Shown here: piece by piece, positions 1 through 11,644 of the stretch
Numbering within the stretch: the first letter of the stretch is position 1
How the letters are laid out: each line of letters begins with the position of its first letter
From: Allacma fusca
Lineage: Eukaryota; Arthropoda; Collembola; Symphypleona; Sminthuridae
Assembly: GCA_947179485.1 (NCBI GenBank)
Contig: OX359246.1
Span: 18,600,001-18,664,000, forward strand
DNA length: 64,000 nt
Reading direction: 5' to 3'
The notes under the pieces: model-generated
What the model was told of the DNA's origin: nothing
Seen by the model: the letters and a program-made list of their open reading frames with translations, nothing else
Databases searched by the model: none
Position numbers and translations under genes: made by a program

Positions 1-155
1 TCCACGTTCTCTGATTGCTGGGAAATAACTCAATGGATATCGGATGGAAAAAGGACTAGAATCAGTCGGGAAATAATTCTGAATTCAATTGAAAATCAAC
101 AAGAAAAATGGGGAAATTCGAGAGACTGCGTTGTTGGGATTTGTGGGGAGTTGTT
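1..155 (+). pseudogene. Tail of block-4 exon of a local gene family (copy 0, cut by window edge)
   Basis: The first 50 bases match the end of the fourth exon block of the copy at 3,919-4,190 almost base for base (shared TTCTCTGATTG, GGATGGAAAAAG), and positions 125-145 match its end (ACTGCGTTGTT). The reading frame of the neighbour is closed here by stops, so this looks like a decayed copy whose 5' part lies left of the window. I could not find its later blocks in 155-1,000 with confidence. The family has no function I recognise. Confidence 0.55.
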
Positions 156-2757
156 CTTTGAATATTGGAAAATTATTTAATTGTTCCGTGGAGTTGAAAT
201 AGCAGTTGCCAAGCGGATATTTATTTTCGTTTGACATTCCAGCCGCCACATGGAAAAGCTTGGATCAAAATCTGTGGAAAGCGCATAATTACAACAAATA
301 TTCTAAAATAATTTTTTGAATTGCAGGGATTTTCCCAACGTTTCGTTAACTCTACTTGTGGATCTATTCTTTTGTTTTTTGTGAGGGGAGTAACAGACGG
401 AAATTAATTGCGAAATTCCTTTTTAAACCCGGGTTTTTCAGTTCCATTCCAGTGACCACAAATAACGACGTAAATACAAAATAATATGTCAATGAAATCT
501 AAAACCAACCTGGAAAATAAATTACTGAAGCCAGAGAAAGCACGAATTCCAAACCAGTTTACATGTAATTGCTTTCAACATTACATTGGATGACCTTAAA
601 ATGTTTTAAATATATTTTCAATCATTTTCTTATTTTCAAATAGAAAATTCGTGTGCGTGTTTCCTTGAAATGAATGAAATCTGTGACGAAATACAGATTG
701 TAATTTATTCTTGAAAATCTGGGCGAAAACTACAACGGAGAAAGTATGCTCAGATATTTTATTGAAGAACTTCTTGCGCTAGAGATTTAAAAATTGGATA
801 AGTGAATGACTTTGGTCACACAAAGGACGCCCTTAAAATTGGAAGGGGTAACCTATAGCAACAGTTGATTGTATTCCTTGTCCGTTTTATACTGCGGTTT
901 AAACCAGCTGTCAATTAATCTTTAATTAATTATCTCCCCCAATCAATTCCCCACTTCAAAAGTTATCACTTTTTTAATTTACGAATGTACATGTGGCTTT
1001 GATGCATTTTCAACTGGTCGCATGACTCGTACTTGAAATTTGCAGACGTTCCTGTGTTTCTTCCGTAGACGAAGTGCAAAAGTAAGTTCAATTTTTATTT
1101 TCCTACATTTTGCCTCAAGTCATTGGTTCGTAAATAATTCTATCCCTTTTTTCTTCGCATCGTGTCTGATCTTTGATCTTAGCTATTGGCTCTCTCGTTC
1201 TTTGTCCTTGTCATCGAAATGTAAGTCCAAATTTTATTTCCAAAATTATTCTAAAAAAATATCATTGGCATTGCTTAAATCCTTAAAATGAGGGAATGAA
1301 AAAAGTAAAAAAGATTATCCAGACTCCTTCACTTATTTTTAACCGTTGTATCCTTTAACTGTCTTTATATTTATTATAAAATTTACATTTTGTGAAATCT
1401 GGAAAATCATTTAGTAGAAAATGAGGGATTTATATAATTTTGTCCTTGTTCCATAAATGTTGTAGGGGACACAAAGGATATGAGTCACCCTGTGAAGGCG
1501 AGACATTCGATAAATCTTTGGAATCACTTTCGGCATTAAAATAAAAAAAGCTGGGAATGCACAACGCACAAACTTTACCAGGAAATGCCACGTATTCAAT
1601 CTCGATAAAAAAATCCTGGAGGCTGCACCTTCATAAGTATACATGATTTGTGATAATTTTTCCAAAGAAATCTGAAACCAGGATTCGTTGACATCACGGG
1701 TTCAAGTTACCATAAAATTGGGGGTGACAAAAACAATTGGGAAAATTGACAACCAAAACAGCAACCCTGTAAATATATTATTAGTGGTCAGATATTGGTT
1801 CCAAAAACCAAGTTGTTGACCTCAAGAGGTCACGGGGGTAAATTTCGGTTTTTCAACCTAAGGGATAATGAAATCCAACCAAAATGGGCATTAATTGGCT
1901 GCACACATCACAAACGTGTTTGAGTTGAGGTTGTGCCGTGTTTTCATCCACTTAATAACCTCATGACCCCTCGGTGACCTCATGTATGAATATGGAACCC
2001 ATACCGAACTTCCTATCCAAAACATACTTAAATATGTCCGGAATATACTCGATCTATCCAAAAATCTAAGTTCTAAATCCCAAGTTTGGTTAACCTTATA
2101 GTTAATTTTATTTATGGATTTGTTTTTTATTACACAATATTATTTTACACAATTTTGATATTTTGGCACCCATCAGCCACCCTAATGTTTCGATAACTGA
2201 AACCTGTCATATCTTCGGTTCCTGGATTCATGTTTCTTCATGTGAATTATCAAAAATTCAAGGTGCACCCTCCAGGAATTTCCTCATCGAGATCGAATAG
2301 GAGGCATATCCTGGTAAGGATTGTGCGATGTTTTCTGGGATTAGCAAAAAATGCATCCACAAATTGACGCAAAAGTAACAAAAAATCGAAGTAGTTAAAA
2401 TAGTGAATAAAAAACAATATAATTTGAAAACAAGGATGGATTTAACTGGAGTGCATTTTCCCACTTCTTCGTTTACAAGACCCCAAAGTTTGACATTCTT
2501 GGTAAATGTTGGAACAGGTTCCAATTGAAGCAATAAATCTGAACTTTCTTCACTATTTTCAACAGAACATCTTTAGAAGGGAGTCAATAATCTTTCTGAC
2601 ACAAATAAATTTTTCCAATTAAAACTTCAATTATTGTAAAATCATTGTTTGTAATTTCAAACAAAATGTAAGGACGAATATTTTTAAATAATTTTTAAGA
2701 AATTTTTTAAAAAAAGTGTATCACTGAATTACAAGGGAAAATATTCTCCTTCGTATC
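156..2757. other. No gene seen
   Basis: AT-rich sequence. The only open frames are 60-90 codons, without motifs, splice context or resemblance to other parts of the window. It presumably holds decayed introns and 3' flank of copy 0 and the 5' flank of the next copy. Confidence 0.5.
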
Positions 2758-4888
2758 GAATCCCGATTGGATGAATTAACAAAATCTTTTGATCAATTGA
2801 AAACTGAAAATGAAATTCTGCGAAATGAAATTCTTGGAGTTTCATCTCCTGCAAATTCCGAGGGAATGGGGTTAATGGAAACCAGAACTTTCAGAGAAAT
2901 TATCGAAAAAACAGAATTCTTTGTCAAAAGAATCGACAACAACATTATAAGCGATGAAATCGAAAAACGAAATCCAAGGGAGTTGAAATCCAAAGGCAAA
3001 GGAAAACAATTGTTGAAGAAGGAAGTGACAGCGAAAGTTTCGAAGAATCAGAGGAGGAATTTGAAGTTGTGGAAATTCGTGCTGAAACTCAAACTGAGGA
3101 AACAAAATTTTTGAAGGAAACTTTCAATAAATTGACAAAAGAGAAAAAGCCCAAAGATGGCGAAAGTCTTCACGAAACTTCTGTTCAAACGATTTCCGAC
3201 TCAATTCCTTTGTCCGTCGATGTAGAAGCATCTATTACGATTAAATTGAGTGAGTTGTTTCAAATAATTAAATCCCAAATCGTTTTTAGATATTTTTAAG
3301 ACAGAAGCTATTTTAAAATCGTTTTCAGCCAACTTTTTAGAATCCGTTCTCATCGATCCCCAGTATTATTGTTTGTGTGGTTCAAAAAATGGCGGACCTA
3401 CGAAAGTTGTGGGAAATTTTAGCGAAGTTTTTTCTTTCAAAGGAGATCCGTAAGTTAAAGATTTTTCATCGTTTTTAAAATCACAATGAATTGTTTCAAC
3501 TTGAATAATTCATTCCTTGAGAAATTGAACGAAGGACATGAGGATAAAATCGTTGAAAATATTAAGGACCACTTTTGTAATTGTTTCGTTTTAAAAATAT
3601 TACTATTTTGTTATTGTTTTGCTGTTTGTTGTCATTTCAATCCTTTCATTTGTTTCAGGAATGTTTGTGAGATCTTGTGCTCATTGGCAATTTCAAGAGT
3701 CTTAAGGTTAGTCATTCGTTGTGAAAGTTATCCTAACGGTGATATTTCTTTGGGCATTGGATTCACCCCCGCGGACGTTTCTACACATCAAGCATTAAAT
3801 GACACTATAGGAAATGTCACCCGTACCGGATGTTTGGATTCATGTGAGAACTTTTAAATCGTCAGAAATGTCTCAATAATTGTTTTCAAAGAAATTCCAT
3901 CAATTTATTTTCCTCTAGAAAAAATGGAGCTACGTCCCACTCAAGCTTTTCGTGACCCACGGAAATTTACTTATGAGAGGTCACAGGACCAATGGTCCAA
4001 GATCTATCGTTCATGTCGAAATCTTGGAATTCAGTCCCATGTTTGGCTCTCCAAGTTCTCTGATTGGAGGGAAACAACGGATCGTGGATGGAAAAAGTTT
4101 GGAAATGTTTCGATCCCCACACAATTCCCCAAAAAATCTGTTAAAATAATTCAAAGGTTTACAGATACTTGCGTTGTTCAGATTGGTTGATTTTCTTTAA
4201 ACTTCCAGATTTTTTTCAGGGAAACAAATGGCAAACTTAAAGTCATTGCGAGTTGATTTTTGATTTTAGTAAATTGTTTGGGCGTTCCTTTGAGTAACCG
4301 GAAGAGTTGGTGCTGTAATTCTGAAGCTAATAATCTTTTGCCAATGGAAATTCTTCCTCTGCATCGAGAAAGTTCTTTTGCATCCGATGACACGTAGCAC
4401 TTTTTCTGATCAAAGAATATTTCCTTACATTTTTTATAATATTATTGGAGTTAAATCTATTTATTTCGTTGTAATTATTATTGAAGTGAAGTTGTGTTGT
4501 TTTTATTTACGCATGAACTTGGAAGCAATACTTTCCTATGAGATCAGTTTTACGGATCTCGCCTTGGTAATTGCTCTGAAAGTGGGATCTAGAGGGAAAT
4601 CATTTGCTGCAGCATTTGTTCCAATTCCAGCTGTCACGGAGAAAAAAGAACTAGAAGCGTTGATGGATGAAAGTCAATGGAAAATTCATGATTACAAGAA
4701 ATATTCGAAAGTAACTAATTAGATGTTCACCATATTTTTTTGTCAGTTTTCCTGGAACTCTATTTGGGAATTTATTTTTCCAGGCAAACACAGGAATGCA
4801 GTTAATTGTGATAAGAAATATTCGAGCGGAAATTCTCTTGACGGAGGAAGAGAAATCGGTTTTGAAAATACGAATTTTTGCGGCTTAA
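2758..4888 (+). pseudogene. Multi-exon family gene, copy A (all seven blocks present, frames damaged)
   Basis: Exon blocks can be placed by comparison with the other copies and by GT..AG borders. Block 1, 2,758-3,250: coiled-coil and acidic region with an SDSESFEESEEEFE stretch, donor GTGAGT after AAATTGA. Block 2: 3,329-3,449. Block 3: 3,659-3,843, with motif CSLAISRVLRLVI. Block 4: 3,919 to about 4,190, motif THGNLLMRGHRT. Block 5: 4,270-4,393. Block 6: about 4,519-4,710, EAILSYEISFTDLALVIALK. Block 7: 4,784-4,888, ending LKIRIFAA-stop. Block 1 changes frame near 2,960. Block 4 starts in one frame and ends in another (its tail TCVVQIG fits TCVIAFG of copy B). Block 6 lacks a clear acceptor AG. 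It is the most divergent copy. Function unknown; it could be a diverged working gene if my exon limits are wrong. Confidence 0.6.
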
Positions 4889-5126
4889 TTGTTGTCTTGG
4901 TTTTTTGTTTTTACACTGAAAAATTCGTTTTTTTTATTCAAATCTACTTTCTGTTATTAATTCAAGTGGGATCCAAAGTAAAAATAAAAACTTCAGTTCG
5001 AATCCAACTTACAAATAAACGTTGGAATTCCAGTAACTCCGGAAAAGGCGTGGATTCGGGATGAGCATAACGATATAAAACGAATTGACATTCTATTTTG
5101 TCTCGTTCTTCATGTATCAACGATTA

Positions 5127-5921
5127 CAGTGAATTTCCTATATAGTGGTTTCCAAGGGAGTGACAAAATACTGCCACTATATAGAGATGCCACTATATGT
5201 TACTACGTGTTAACTATATAATAATAATGTTTACAAATAATAACTAAATAAATAAATGTTAACGTGCATTTATTTTTGCAGAATATGCAAAATTATAAAG
5301 TATGCTATAAGCTTCATTGAGTTTAAAATATTCAGTAACTTCATATTCAGCCACATACTATATATTAGTAATGCTGGTCGTTGCAAACTTTTCTATTGCA
5401 AGGACTCATTACTCATTTTAAATGTTCAATATAATTATTCAATTTGTTTTAAAAAATAAACAACGAATTGAATCTAATTACAAGTGATAGAAGCTAGAAA
5501 TTGCAATGCTTTGTTGTATACCTTTTAGTTTTAACTTTTAACTCAAATCCTATGACATAAATCCCGCTAATCATATAAGAGCTTCAGTATACCACACAAT
5601 TATAATTGCATCGCATGCACTTCAATTTGAAAATAACATTTAACCAATCAACAAAAACCGTACTTACCGTCCGCACGTTTTATAACATTATGTTATAACT
5701 TTCATAGCCACATCTAGCTAATTTTATGCCAACTGCCATTATAAATTCGCATTCTCACTGCCATCGTAACTCATAATGATGACATTATAGAGGGAATACC
5801 ATTATAGTGGGTGCCACTATACTGAATACCTTTAACATTGCAAATTTCTAGGGCGGGTTTTTTGATACCACTAAAGAGGGAATGCCATCTAAGAGGAAAT
5901 CACTATATAGGAACTTCACTG
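5127..5921. mobile_element. Tigger/pogo-like non-autonomous element, 795 bp
   Basis: Terminal inverted repeats begin CAGTGAATTTCCTATATAGT on the left, and on the right (reverse complement) CAGTGAAGTTCCTATATAGT; they agree at about 24 of 27 bases. CAGT-type ends with CTATAT are typical of Tigger/pogo relatives. A TA flanks the left end (5,125-5,126) but the right flank is TT, so the duplication is mutated. Further CACTATATAG-type fragments recur inside both arms (5,174-5,200 and 5,780-5,825). No transposase frame is present. Confidence 0.7.
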
Positions 5922-6688
5922 TTTTATAATAATCAGAATAGGGGGTCGAAATTAAATGTTACTTGAGTTCGTAACAACCTAAAACTTCTGGCGTTTCTTT
6001 TCCAATGAGATAATGAAGACACCTTTGCAATTCTTGGTCGTAATTTGTGTTGTTGGAGGCAAAGATGGGCAACTGGTTTTCCTCGCCTGAAACCTTGCCT
6101 CTACAATGTAATCTAGATTGCCCTTCCTAATACCCTTCCTAAACCGGACTTTTGCTGGTTTCCTTTTTCCTAAAAATGGACATATAATTGTCCTTCCTGT
6201 TTCCTTGTCAGATTATTAAATTGCCTAGTAGGGCCTAAAATGCCTAGTTCAGTCTGAATTGCCTTTGTTCAGCCTTAGTTGGTAGGGTATGCCTTTGCCG
6301 GTTTGGTCAAAATTGTACATTTCTTTACAAATAACGTTGAGAAACAATACACATTAACATAAGCGGGTAAATATGATAATTGTCATAATTTAAAATGTAT
6401 ATTGTTAGACAAACACATGATAAGTTCCAAGTTTGGATTGATTTTCTGGAAGATATATTTTAACGTAATTCAGTATATTAATGTACTAAAAATAAACCCC
6501 GTTCACAGCACAACATGAAATCTACGGAAACACCGAATCTAGATGTCTAACTATTAGTGGGGTCCACATGGGTGGAATTTCTTCACGTGATGTTTTTGAC
6601 TATGTCGTTTATTCAACGTTATACCGTTCAATACAAGTAACTAGCACAAATCATATAAACTAGTTTCATCTATTGCTGCTGGTTGGCA
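5922..6688. repeat. Decayed repeat-rich spacer
   Basis: No gene. From about 6,066 to 6,310 the words GCCTAG, CCTTCCTAA and TTGCC recur many times. The reverse complement resembles the AGGCAACTAGGAAGGCAGG flank at 15,763-15,850, so both are probably old copies of one transposon. I could not define its ends. Confidence 0.35.
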
Positions 6689-6867
6689 TCAAATATGTCT
6701 TCCCGGTAGTCCTTAGTAGGATCGATGGTGGAAAAAAAGATGCAATATGTTTTTCATGGAGGCAGTAATAAAATTATTATTATTTTCGAGCATGTGATTG
6801 TAATATATGCCAACCATTGGTATCATTTCGTGTGTGGAGATTCAACTTGCTAATTACTGCCTTGTGT

Positions 6868-6909
6868 TGTAGGGGTTCGTGTGTCGGGGTTGTAGGGGTT
6901 GTAGGGGTC
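6868..6909 (+). repeat. Short GTTGTAGGGG array at the acceptor of block 3
   Basis: Four near-copies of GTTGTAGGGGTT / GTGTCGGGGTT lie directly before and across the 3' splice site of block 3 of copy B (6,901-6,904). The other copies lack this array, so it expanded after duplication. Confidence 0.6.
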
Positions 6910-7442
6910 TGCATATTCTTGTGCTCATTTGACATTGGAACTACTCTATTACGCCTGACCATATTTTGTCGGATTGATCGCCATGGGGCTTGTAGATTGG
7001 GTATGGGCATTTCTCCAAAAAAACTTCCTTTAGATGAATATCTGTACTCCACATTGTACCGAAATTCATACTTGCCGTATAATTGGGTGATGGTAAGGTT
7101 GCATTAAAGCAGGTGAAAATCATTTCCTAAAATTTATGCTTTATACATAATGTAACCTTAACATATTGTTTTAGTCTGAGCAAAGTAACACGCCTGTTGA
7201 GATATTTTCAACCCATGGGAAGTTTTTTGCAAGAGGACATGTGACTCCAGGCCCCCATTCGGTTGCGAATGTCGAAATTTGGGAATCCGTTGTACATCCT
7301 TTAAAAAATATTTCGTCAAGCTCCGGTGGTAATTTGGATTATTTACAAAGAATATCCAGCCTGATTGGGTCTTCAGATGGAGTAACTTGTGTTATAGCAT
7401 TTGGTTAGTGTTCTAGTTGATTCGAGTACATTAGGTTTTGTT

Positions 7443-8075
7443 TTAAAATCTCTAGGGGGAGGGGAAATAAATTCCAGAATCCTCCTGGAGTGTCACGAAA
7501 GGTGGAACGAACTGGCCGAAGTGAACCGGGTGACCCTTAACTGGGAACCGGGGCATGCGGGCATAAAAGGGAATGTAGAAGCGGATAAGCTAGCGAAAAT
7601 GAATACTATAGAGGGTGTTGGAAGGGATGCTGTAGGACCAGAACCCTTTGTACCCCTAGCAGATAGCACAATAAAAAAGGTTGTGAGGGAAGAACTCAGG
7701 AACCAACATAAGGTATACTGGGGGAAGGCCCAAATAGCGGAAAAGAGATTCTTGTCAGGGCCTAGGCATGGAACTGACAACTTGATACAGGATAGAAGAA
7801 GAAGCATGCAGTGGCTAACGTATACCTACACGGGCCGGGCACCACTAAACAAAGACCTTTACACCATGGGTTGCAAGGATGTCCCGGGCTGCAAATGCGG
7901 ACTGGGGGATGAGACAGTGGAGCACTTCATATGCGAGTGCCCACTGTACATCGACCAGCGACTTGTATACCTGGGGGAAGGGAAAGCAACATTTGACATA
8001 ATACAAGAGGCTCAGGCAAAAGACCTAGTGGCTTACATATATGCCACTGGGCGCTTTACCAGGAGCCAACAGTAA
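7443..8075 (+). pseudogene. LINE ORF2 fragment: RNase H domain and C-terminal CCHC-like zinc motif
   Basis: About 210 residues are open from the truncation point to the stop. Visible motifs are the RNase H end VTLNWEPGHAGIKGNVEADK (WxPGHxGIxGNxxAD, with the last catalytic Asp in EADK) and, near residue 165 of the fragment, C-K-C-G-L-G-D-E-T-V-E-H-F-I-C-E-C-P. That cysteine/histidine knuckle follows RNase H in Jockey/I-type LINEs. The reverse transcriptase and endonuclease parts are absent through 5' truncation. The frame has no stops, so the insertion is fairly young. The assignment to the Jockey/I group is by motif only. Confidence 0.85.
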
Positions 8076-8175
8076 ACATGTCTTTGGGGTAGAGTGCAAT
8101 AAGTCTTTAGACTTGAGCGCCTCCGGAGGAGGATAAGAAATGACCGCCTCCGGACCCTGCCAATACATACATACA
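7443..8175 (+). mobile_element. 5'-truncated LINE (RNase H end of ORF2 and 3' tail)
   Basis: Flanked by an 11-bp target duplication TAGGTTTTGTT at 7,432-7,442 and 8,176-8,186. The inserted strand reads as the C-terminal part of a non-LTR retrotransposon ORF2 and ends in CATACATACATACA, a simple-repeat tail as found in several LINE clades. It was copied into an intron of family copy B, in the same orientation as the host gene. Confidence 0.88.
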
Positions 8176-9283
8176 TAGGTTTTGTTGTCACAGAGTTCGT
8201 ACTACAAAATGACACGTGACTTTTTAATAATTGCAGCTAATGGTTTGAACACTTCAATTAAACTTCGAGGGTGCAGATCATGTGAGACGTCCATCTTAGT
8301 GGAAGTTCCGCCATTGGGTGTGGATATGCTTTTTGCAACTGCTAAGTTGTAAAGAATTCTCAAACTTACATATTATGAATTATCTAAGCTAATTATGCCG
8401 ACTCTTTTATGTATGTTTATAAAAACTTAATTATTTACTATCAGGAGTATCGAAGCAACGATCGCGTATGAGATTGAAGGAACTGATCTTGGGCTTATCG
8501 TGGCTGTAAAAGCCAAAGAAAACGGAAATTGTTTTGCTGCTGTATTTCTTCCAGCGGTTGATTTCATGTTTGATAACACATTAGACGCATGGTTGGAACA
8601 AACACGGTGGAACCACATGCAGGGATTCCACTCAGTGAGATTACGTATTTTCAGCTACGCTACAATGTTGTTTTAGCGGATTTTGAGTTTGTATATTACA
8701 TTCTTTAAATTCTTACAGGCTAAGGATGGAGATCAAACCATCCAGACACGAAATATTATGGTCAACCTAAATATGACGGAGGGCCAAAATTCTCAAGTTA
8801 AGATACGACTTTATGCAGTCTAAGCTATTTAAAGTTTAGTTATTTTTAAAAATATATTCAGTTTCTTACTACTTGCAATTATCCAGTCGGTAAGGACAAT
8901 AATTAATAATTATTATTTTATTCATTGTCACCCCAGTCGGAAGAATACAAGCGCCCCTGTGTTGTATTCGAAGCGCCTGTCATTTGAGAGTTCGCCGTAG
9001 CCATTGAAGTAGCCCAACATTAGGTTCTGATGGTATCGCAGCAGCGCCAGGCATATATGCCGGGCCACATCGCCGTTACAGCGTACATACATGAATGAAA
9101 CAGCGATGCCGCAACGTCCGTGAAACAGTGAACATACGATAGTGCCCAGAGGTATGCTTGAAACATTCGAGCCTAGCGTATTTCAAAACGACTGCTGAAC
9201 AATGTTCGCCTGTCATGCTCTGAAATGGTCATTTCATACATTCTCAATCAGTTTCATATTGCACGTGCTGTTGGAGAGTAATC

Positions 9284-11618
9284 ATGGCTGGATTAAATAT
9301 TCCAAGGTTTGCCGTTGTGATTTTTGATACCCAAAAACAAACTGCCGTAGTGCCGATTCCATGGATAACCTCTGATAACAAAAACTGTTATTGGCCTGAT
9401 GTTAATGGACCTGGATTGACAAAGTTGTTGACAAATTCCAACTCCTTGCCGAATACTTCACTTATGACATCACAGAGTTTGATCAGCGTTTTCAAAACCA
9501 CGTTTTGACTTTCAGCAGTAAATATTTGCTCGGTTGGGCTGGCTTTTACTTTCCCGACCAGATTTTCGAATACTACCACCTACCACCTGACATACCACCT
9601 CACCTACCACCTACCGGTAGTCTTATATACCACCTACGACCGTCAGCAATCAAGTTTGTAACAATCAATTATTAAACTGTCATTCATTTAAATTGTTTCG
9701 CAATGACAGTTGATTCATTGCAAATGAAAGATGGGCGTGAATTTAGACTTGCTGAAATCCGAAACAATTGGTTTTACTTATTTCATTTGACAAATTGACA
9801 CTGACGAACGAGCTTTCAGTGTATTTCAACTACGTGAAATGGTTATCTTCAGAAAGGCAGGGAACATATCATTGCTTAAATTTTAAAAGATACCATTTTC
9901 ATTGCGTAGATTGTGCTTTTTAAATGGGATCTCAGAATCTAGAATAGGTTTCAGAATTTAGCCGACAATATGTGGGAATCGTTTATTAATTCCCTTCAAA
10001 AACAAATCTATTGAAGCAGATTTTTGGTAGAAGTGGTTCTCAAGCTGTCGATTTGCATTTAGCGGAGTGCATTTACAGAAACTAGTTGAGATTGACTTTA
10101 GAAGAAAATAACTGGGGTAACAAGTTTTTTACAAATTTCGGACGATATCGAGAAAACATACCCTGGCTCTATATAAAAATATACGTTTGATGATTTGAAA
10201 TTAAGAGAACAACGTTGGGATTTACAATATATGAATAGACCACAGAAACATACCACCGAAAGGTACCACCAGCATACCATCAAAACATACCACCAACATA
10301 CCACCAGCATACCACCAACATACCACCAACATACCACCAACATACCACCAACATACCACCAACATACCACCAACATACCATCAACATACCACCAAAACAT
10401 ACCACCAACATACCAGCAACATACCACCAACATACCACCAACATACCACCAAAACATACCACCAAAACATACCACCAACATACCACCAAAACATACCACC
10501 AAAACAGTAGGTGGTATATAAGACTCCCGGTAGGTGGTATGTAAGGTGGTAGGTGGTATGCAGAATTACCGGTAGGTGGTATGTAAAGTGGTATGTCAGG
10601 TGGTAGGTGGTAGGTGGTAGTATTCGAAAATCTGGTCGGGAAAGTAAAAGCCAGTCCTCAGTTGCTCCTATTTGCTCATATTTGTTCAGTGTTTACATAT
10701 ATCTACGGGAGCGAAATGTGCAATTGTGTAATTTATTAATTAATGGTCACATTTTTAATGTAGAATTTCAAGATGTAGTTCTCAAAAAACTTGCCGAGAT
10801 TCAGGTGACTCAAGAACGAATCTTATACCTCGTTGGTCAGAATCAAGTTGTTGAGACTGAAGACTTTGATTCACTTCCTATTCCTTGTCGGTCAAAAGAT
10901 GAATTGGATTATTTAGAGAAATATCTTGGTAGTAAAGGAGATCATGATAAACTGGTATGCACTTTCTTAATCCACAGATTATAGGTTTGCGTGCAACTTT
11001 CCTTAATTTATCACGAATTGGAATTTATATTAATGTATGCAACTGTATTTGTGGAATTTGGAAGCATAAACTAGTATTTTCCAAAATTTGGCAATAATCT
11101 CAATGAAAAAATAATTGTTTCTGTTGTAAAGACAAGTATGTCTTTACACTTATAAAATTGTCTGTATATTTTCTAAAACAGGAGAGATATCTCGCCAGTT
11201 TTGGAGGACCCAACCTAAAGAAAGTAGTGAAAGCTATTCTTTCCAAACTGTTGACGGACAAGTTTGCAATAACTGTAAGCTATTCAGGAAAGGGACAAAA
11301 CGCTGAGTTGGCCTTTATACATTATGAATCCGTACACCAAGCTGTTGTTCGTAAGAACTTATGAATTATTAACTTATTATTATAAGTATGAAGTTAATGC
11401 ATCTAGCTTGACAAATGGGCTGAGCGTGAACTAATTTTTGCGTGCATGATTAAAAAATACAAAACTATTAAATGTCCTAAACTTTATTGGTAGGTTCAAC
11501 AAGGATGAACATCTCGTTGAAGAATTCCACAGAGAGTGAAATAAACACCACTATTCAAGACTGGTTGCGTACTGCAAAGGATCGATCTAGCGGACGAGTA
11601 CATAAAAAGAAGGAGTAG
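9284..11618 (+). CDS. DUF4806 domain protein inside the transposon (spliced; N-terminal part interrupted)
   Basis: Exon 1 starts at ATG 9,284: MAGLNIPRFAVVIFDTQKQT .. CYWP, the usual start of arthropod DUF4806 proteins (a VV..P..W..CYWP module). The DUF4806 domain itself is split: exon about 10,764-10,954 (PIPCRSKDELDYLEKYLG, donor GTATGC), exon 11,182-11,350 (RYLASFGGPNLKKVVKAILS .. LLTDKFA), exon 11,494-11,618 (TTIQDWLRTAKDRS, stop TAG at 11,616). Phases fit across these junctions. Between exon 1 and the domain lies an inverted-repeat and minisatellite block (9,539-10,656). The part that should encode the rest of the N-terminal module cannot be read cleanly, so the gene may be broken there. 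DUF4806 has no settled biochemical role; such proteins are highly multiplied in some arthropods. It ends 26 bases before the transposase ATG. Confidence 0.72.
9388..9579 (-). pseudogene. Inverted fragment related to the DUF4806 gene
   Basis: On the minus strand the frame begins FENLVGKVKASP, identical to what the plus strand encodes just before the DUF4806 exon at 10,620-10,657, and continues QNVVLKTLIKLCDVISE, which resembles QDVVLKKLAEIQVTQE of the real exon. It therefore looks like an inverted, diverged copy of part of the same gene. Its far end overlaps exon 1 of the plus-strand gene, so which strand is authentic there is unclear. Confidence 0.4.
9539..10656. repeat. Large inverted repeat with TACCACC arms inside the DUF4806 gene
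   Basis: The left arm (9,539-9,645) and right arm (about 10,500-10,656) are inverted copies: GCTTTTACTTTCCCGACCAG at one end and CTGGTCGGGAAAGTAAAAGC at the other, followed inward by runs of TACCACC / GGTGGTA. About 850 bp lie between. RNA from this region could fold into a long hairpin. Confidence 0.8.
10243..10503 (+). repeat. Minisatellite, unit CATACCACCAA (11 bp), about 24 copies
   Basis: Near-perfect head-to-tail copies, with occasional variants CATACCACCAAAA (13 bp), CATACCATCAA and CATACCAGCAA. All frames stay open on both strands because the unit lacks stops. Those open frames are artefacts of the repeat. Confidence 0.93.
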
Positions 11619-11644
11619 TTTATAATTATCATATATGTAGCACC

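Larger units (their letters stand above)
6689..8823 (+). pseudogene. Family gene copy B, 5'-truncated, LINE inserted in an intron
   Basis: Blocks: part of block 2 up to 6,764 (IDGGKKDAICFS, donor GTAATA); block 3 at 6,905-7,092 (CSFDIGTTLLRLTIFCR .. LGMGISPKKLPLDEYLYS); block 4 at 7,175-7,403 (PVEIFSTHGKFFARGHVTPG .. NLDYLQRISSLIGSSDGVTC); block 5 at 8,237-8,345 (GLNTSIKLRGCRSCETS .. PPLGVDMLFATA); block 6 at 8,445-8,634 (SIEATIAYEIEGTDLGLIVA); block 7 at 8,719-8,823 (TRNIMVNLNMTEGQNSQ, then stop). Each block has consensus acceptor and donor bases and an open frame. The N-terminal coiled-coil block and start are missing, so the copy cannot make the full protein. The intron between blocks 4 and 5 holds a LINE fragment. 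No known domain is recognised. Confidence 0.7.

Noticed and set aside
6920-6960. FDIGTT in block 3 as an actin/Hsp70-type phosphate-binding motif
   Set aside because: The other ATPase motifs are missing, the protein is too short, and the divergent copy A reads SLAISR at this place.
10243-10503. CRISPR-like regular repeats
   Set aside because: Direct 11-bp units without unique spacers in a eukaryotic transposon; a minisatellite.
10098-10521. Open frames on both strands rich in HTTNIPPTY or WWYVGGMLVVC
   Set aside because: Pure translations of the 11-bp minisatellite.
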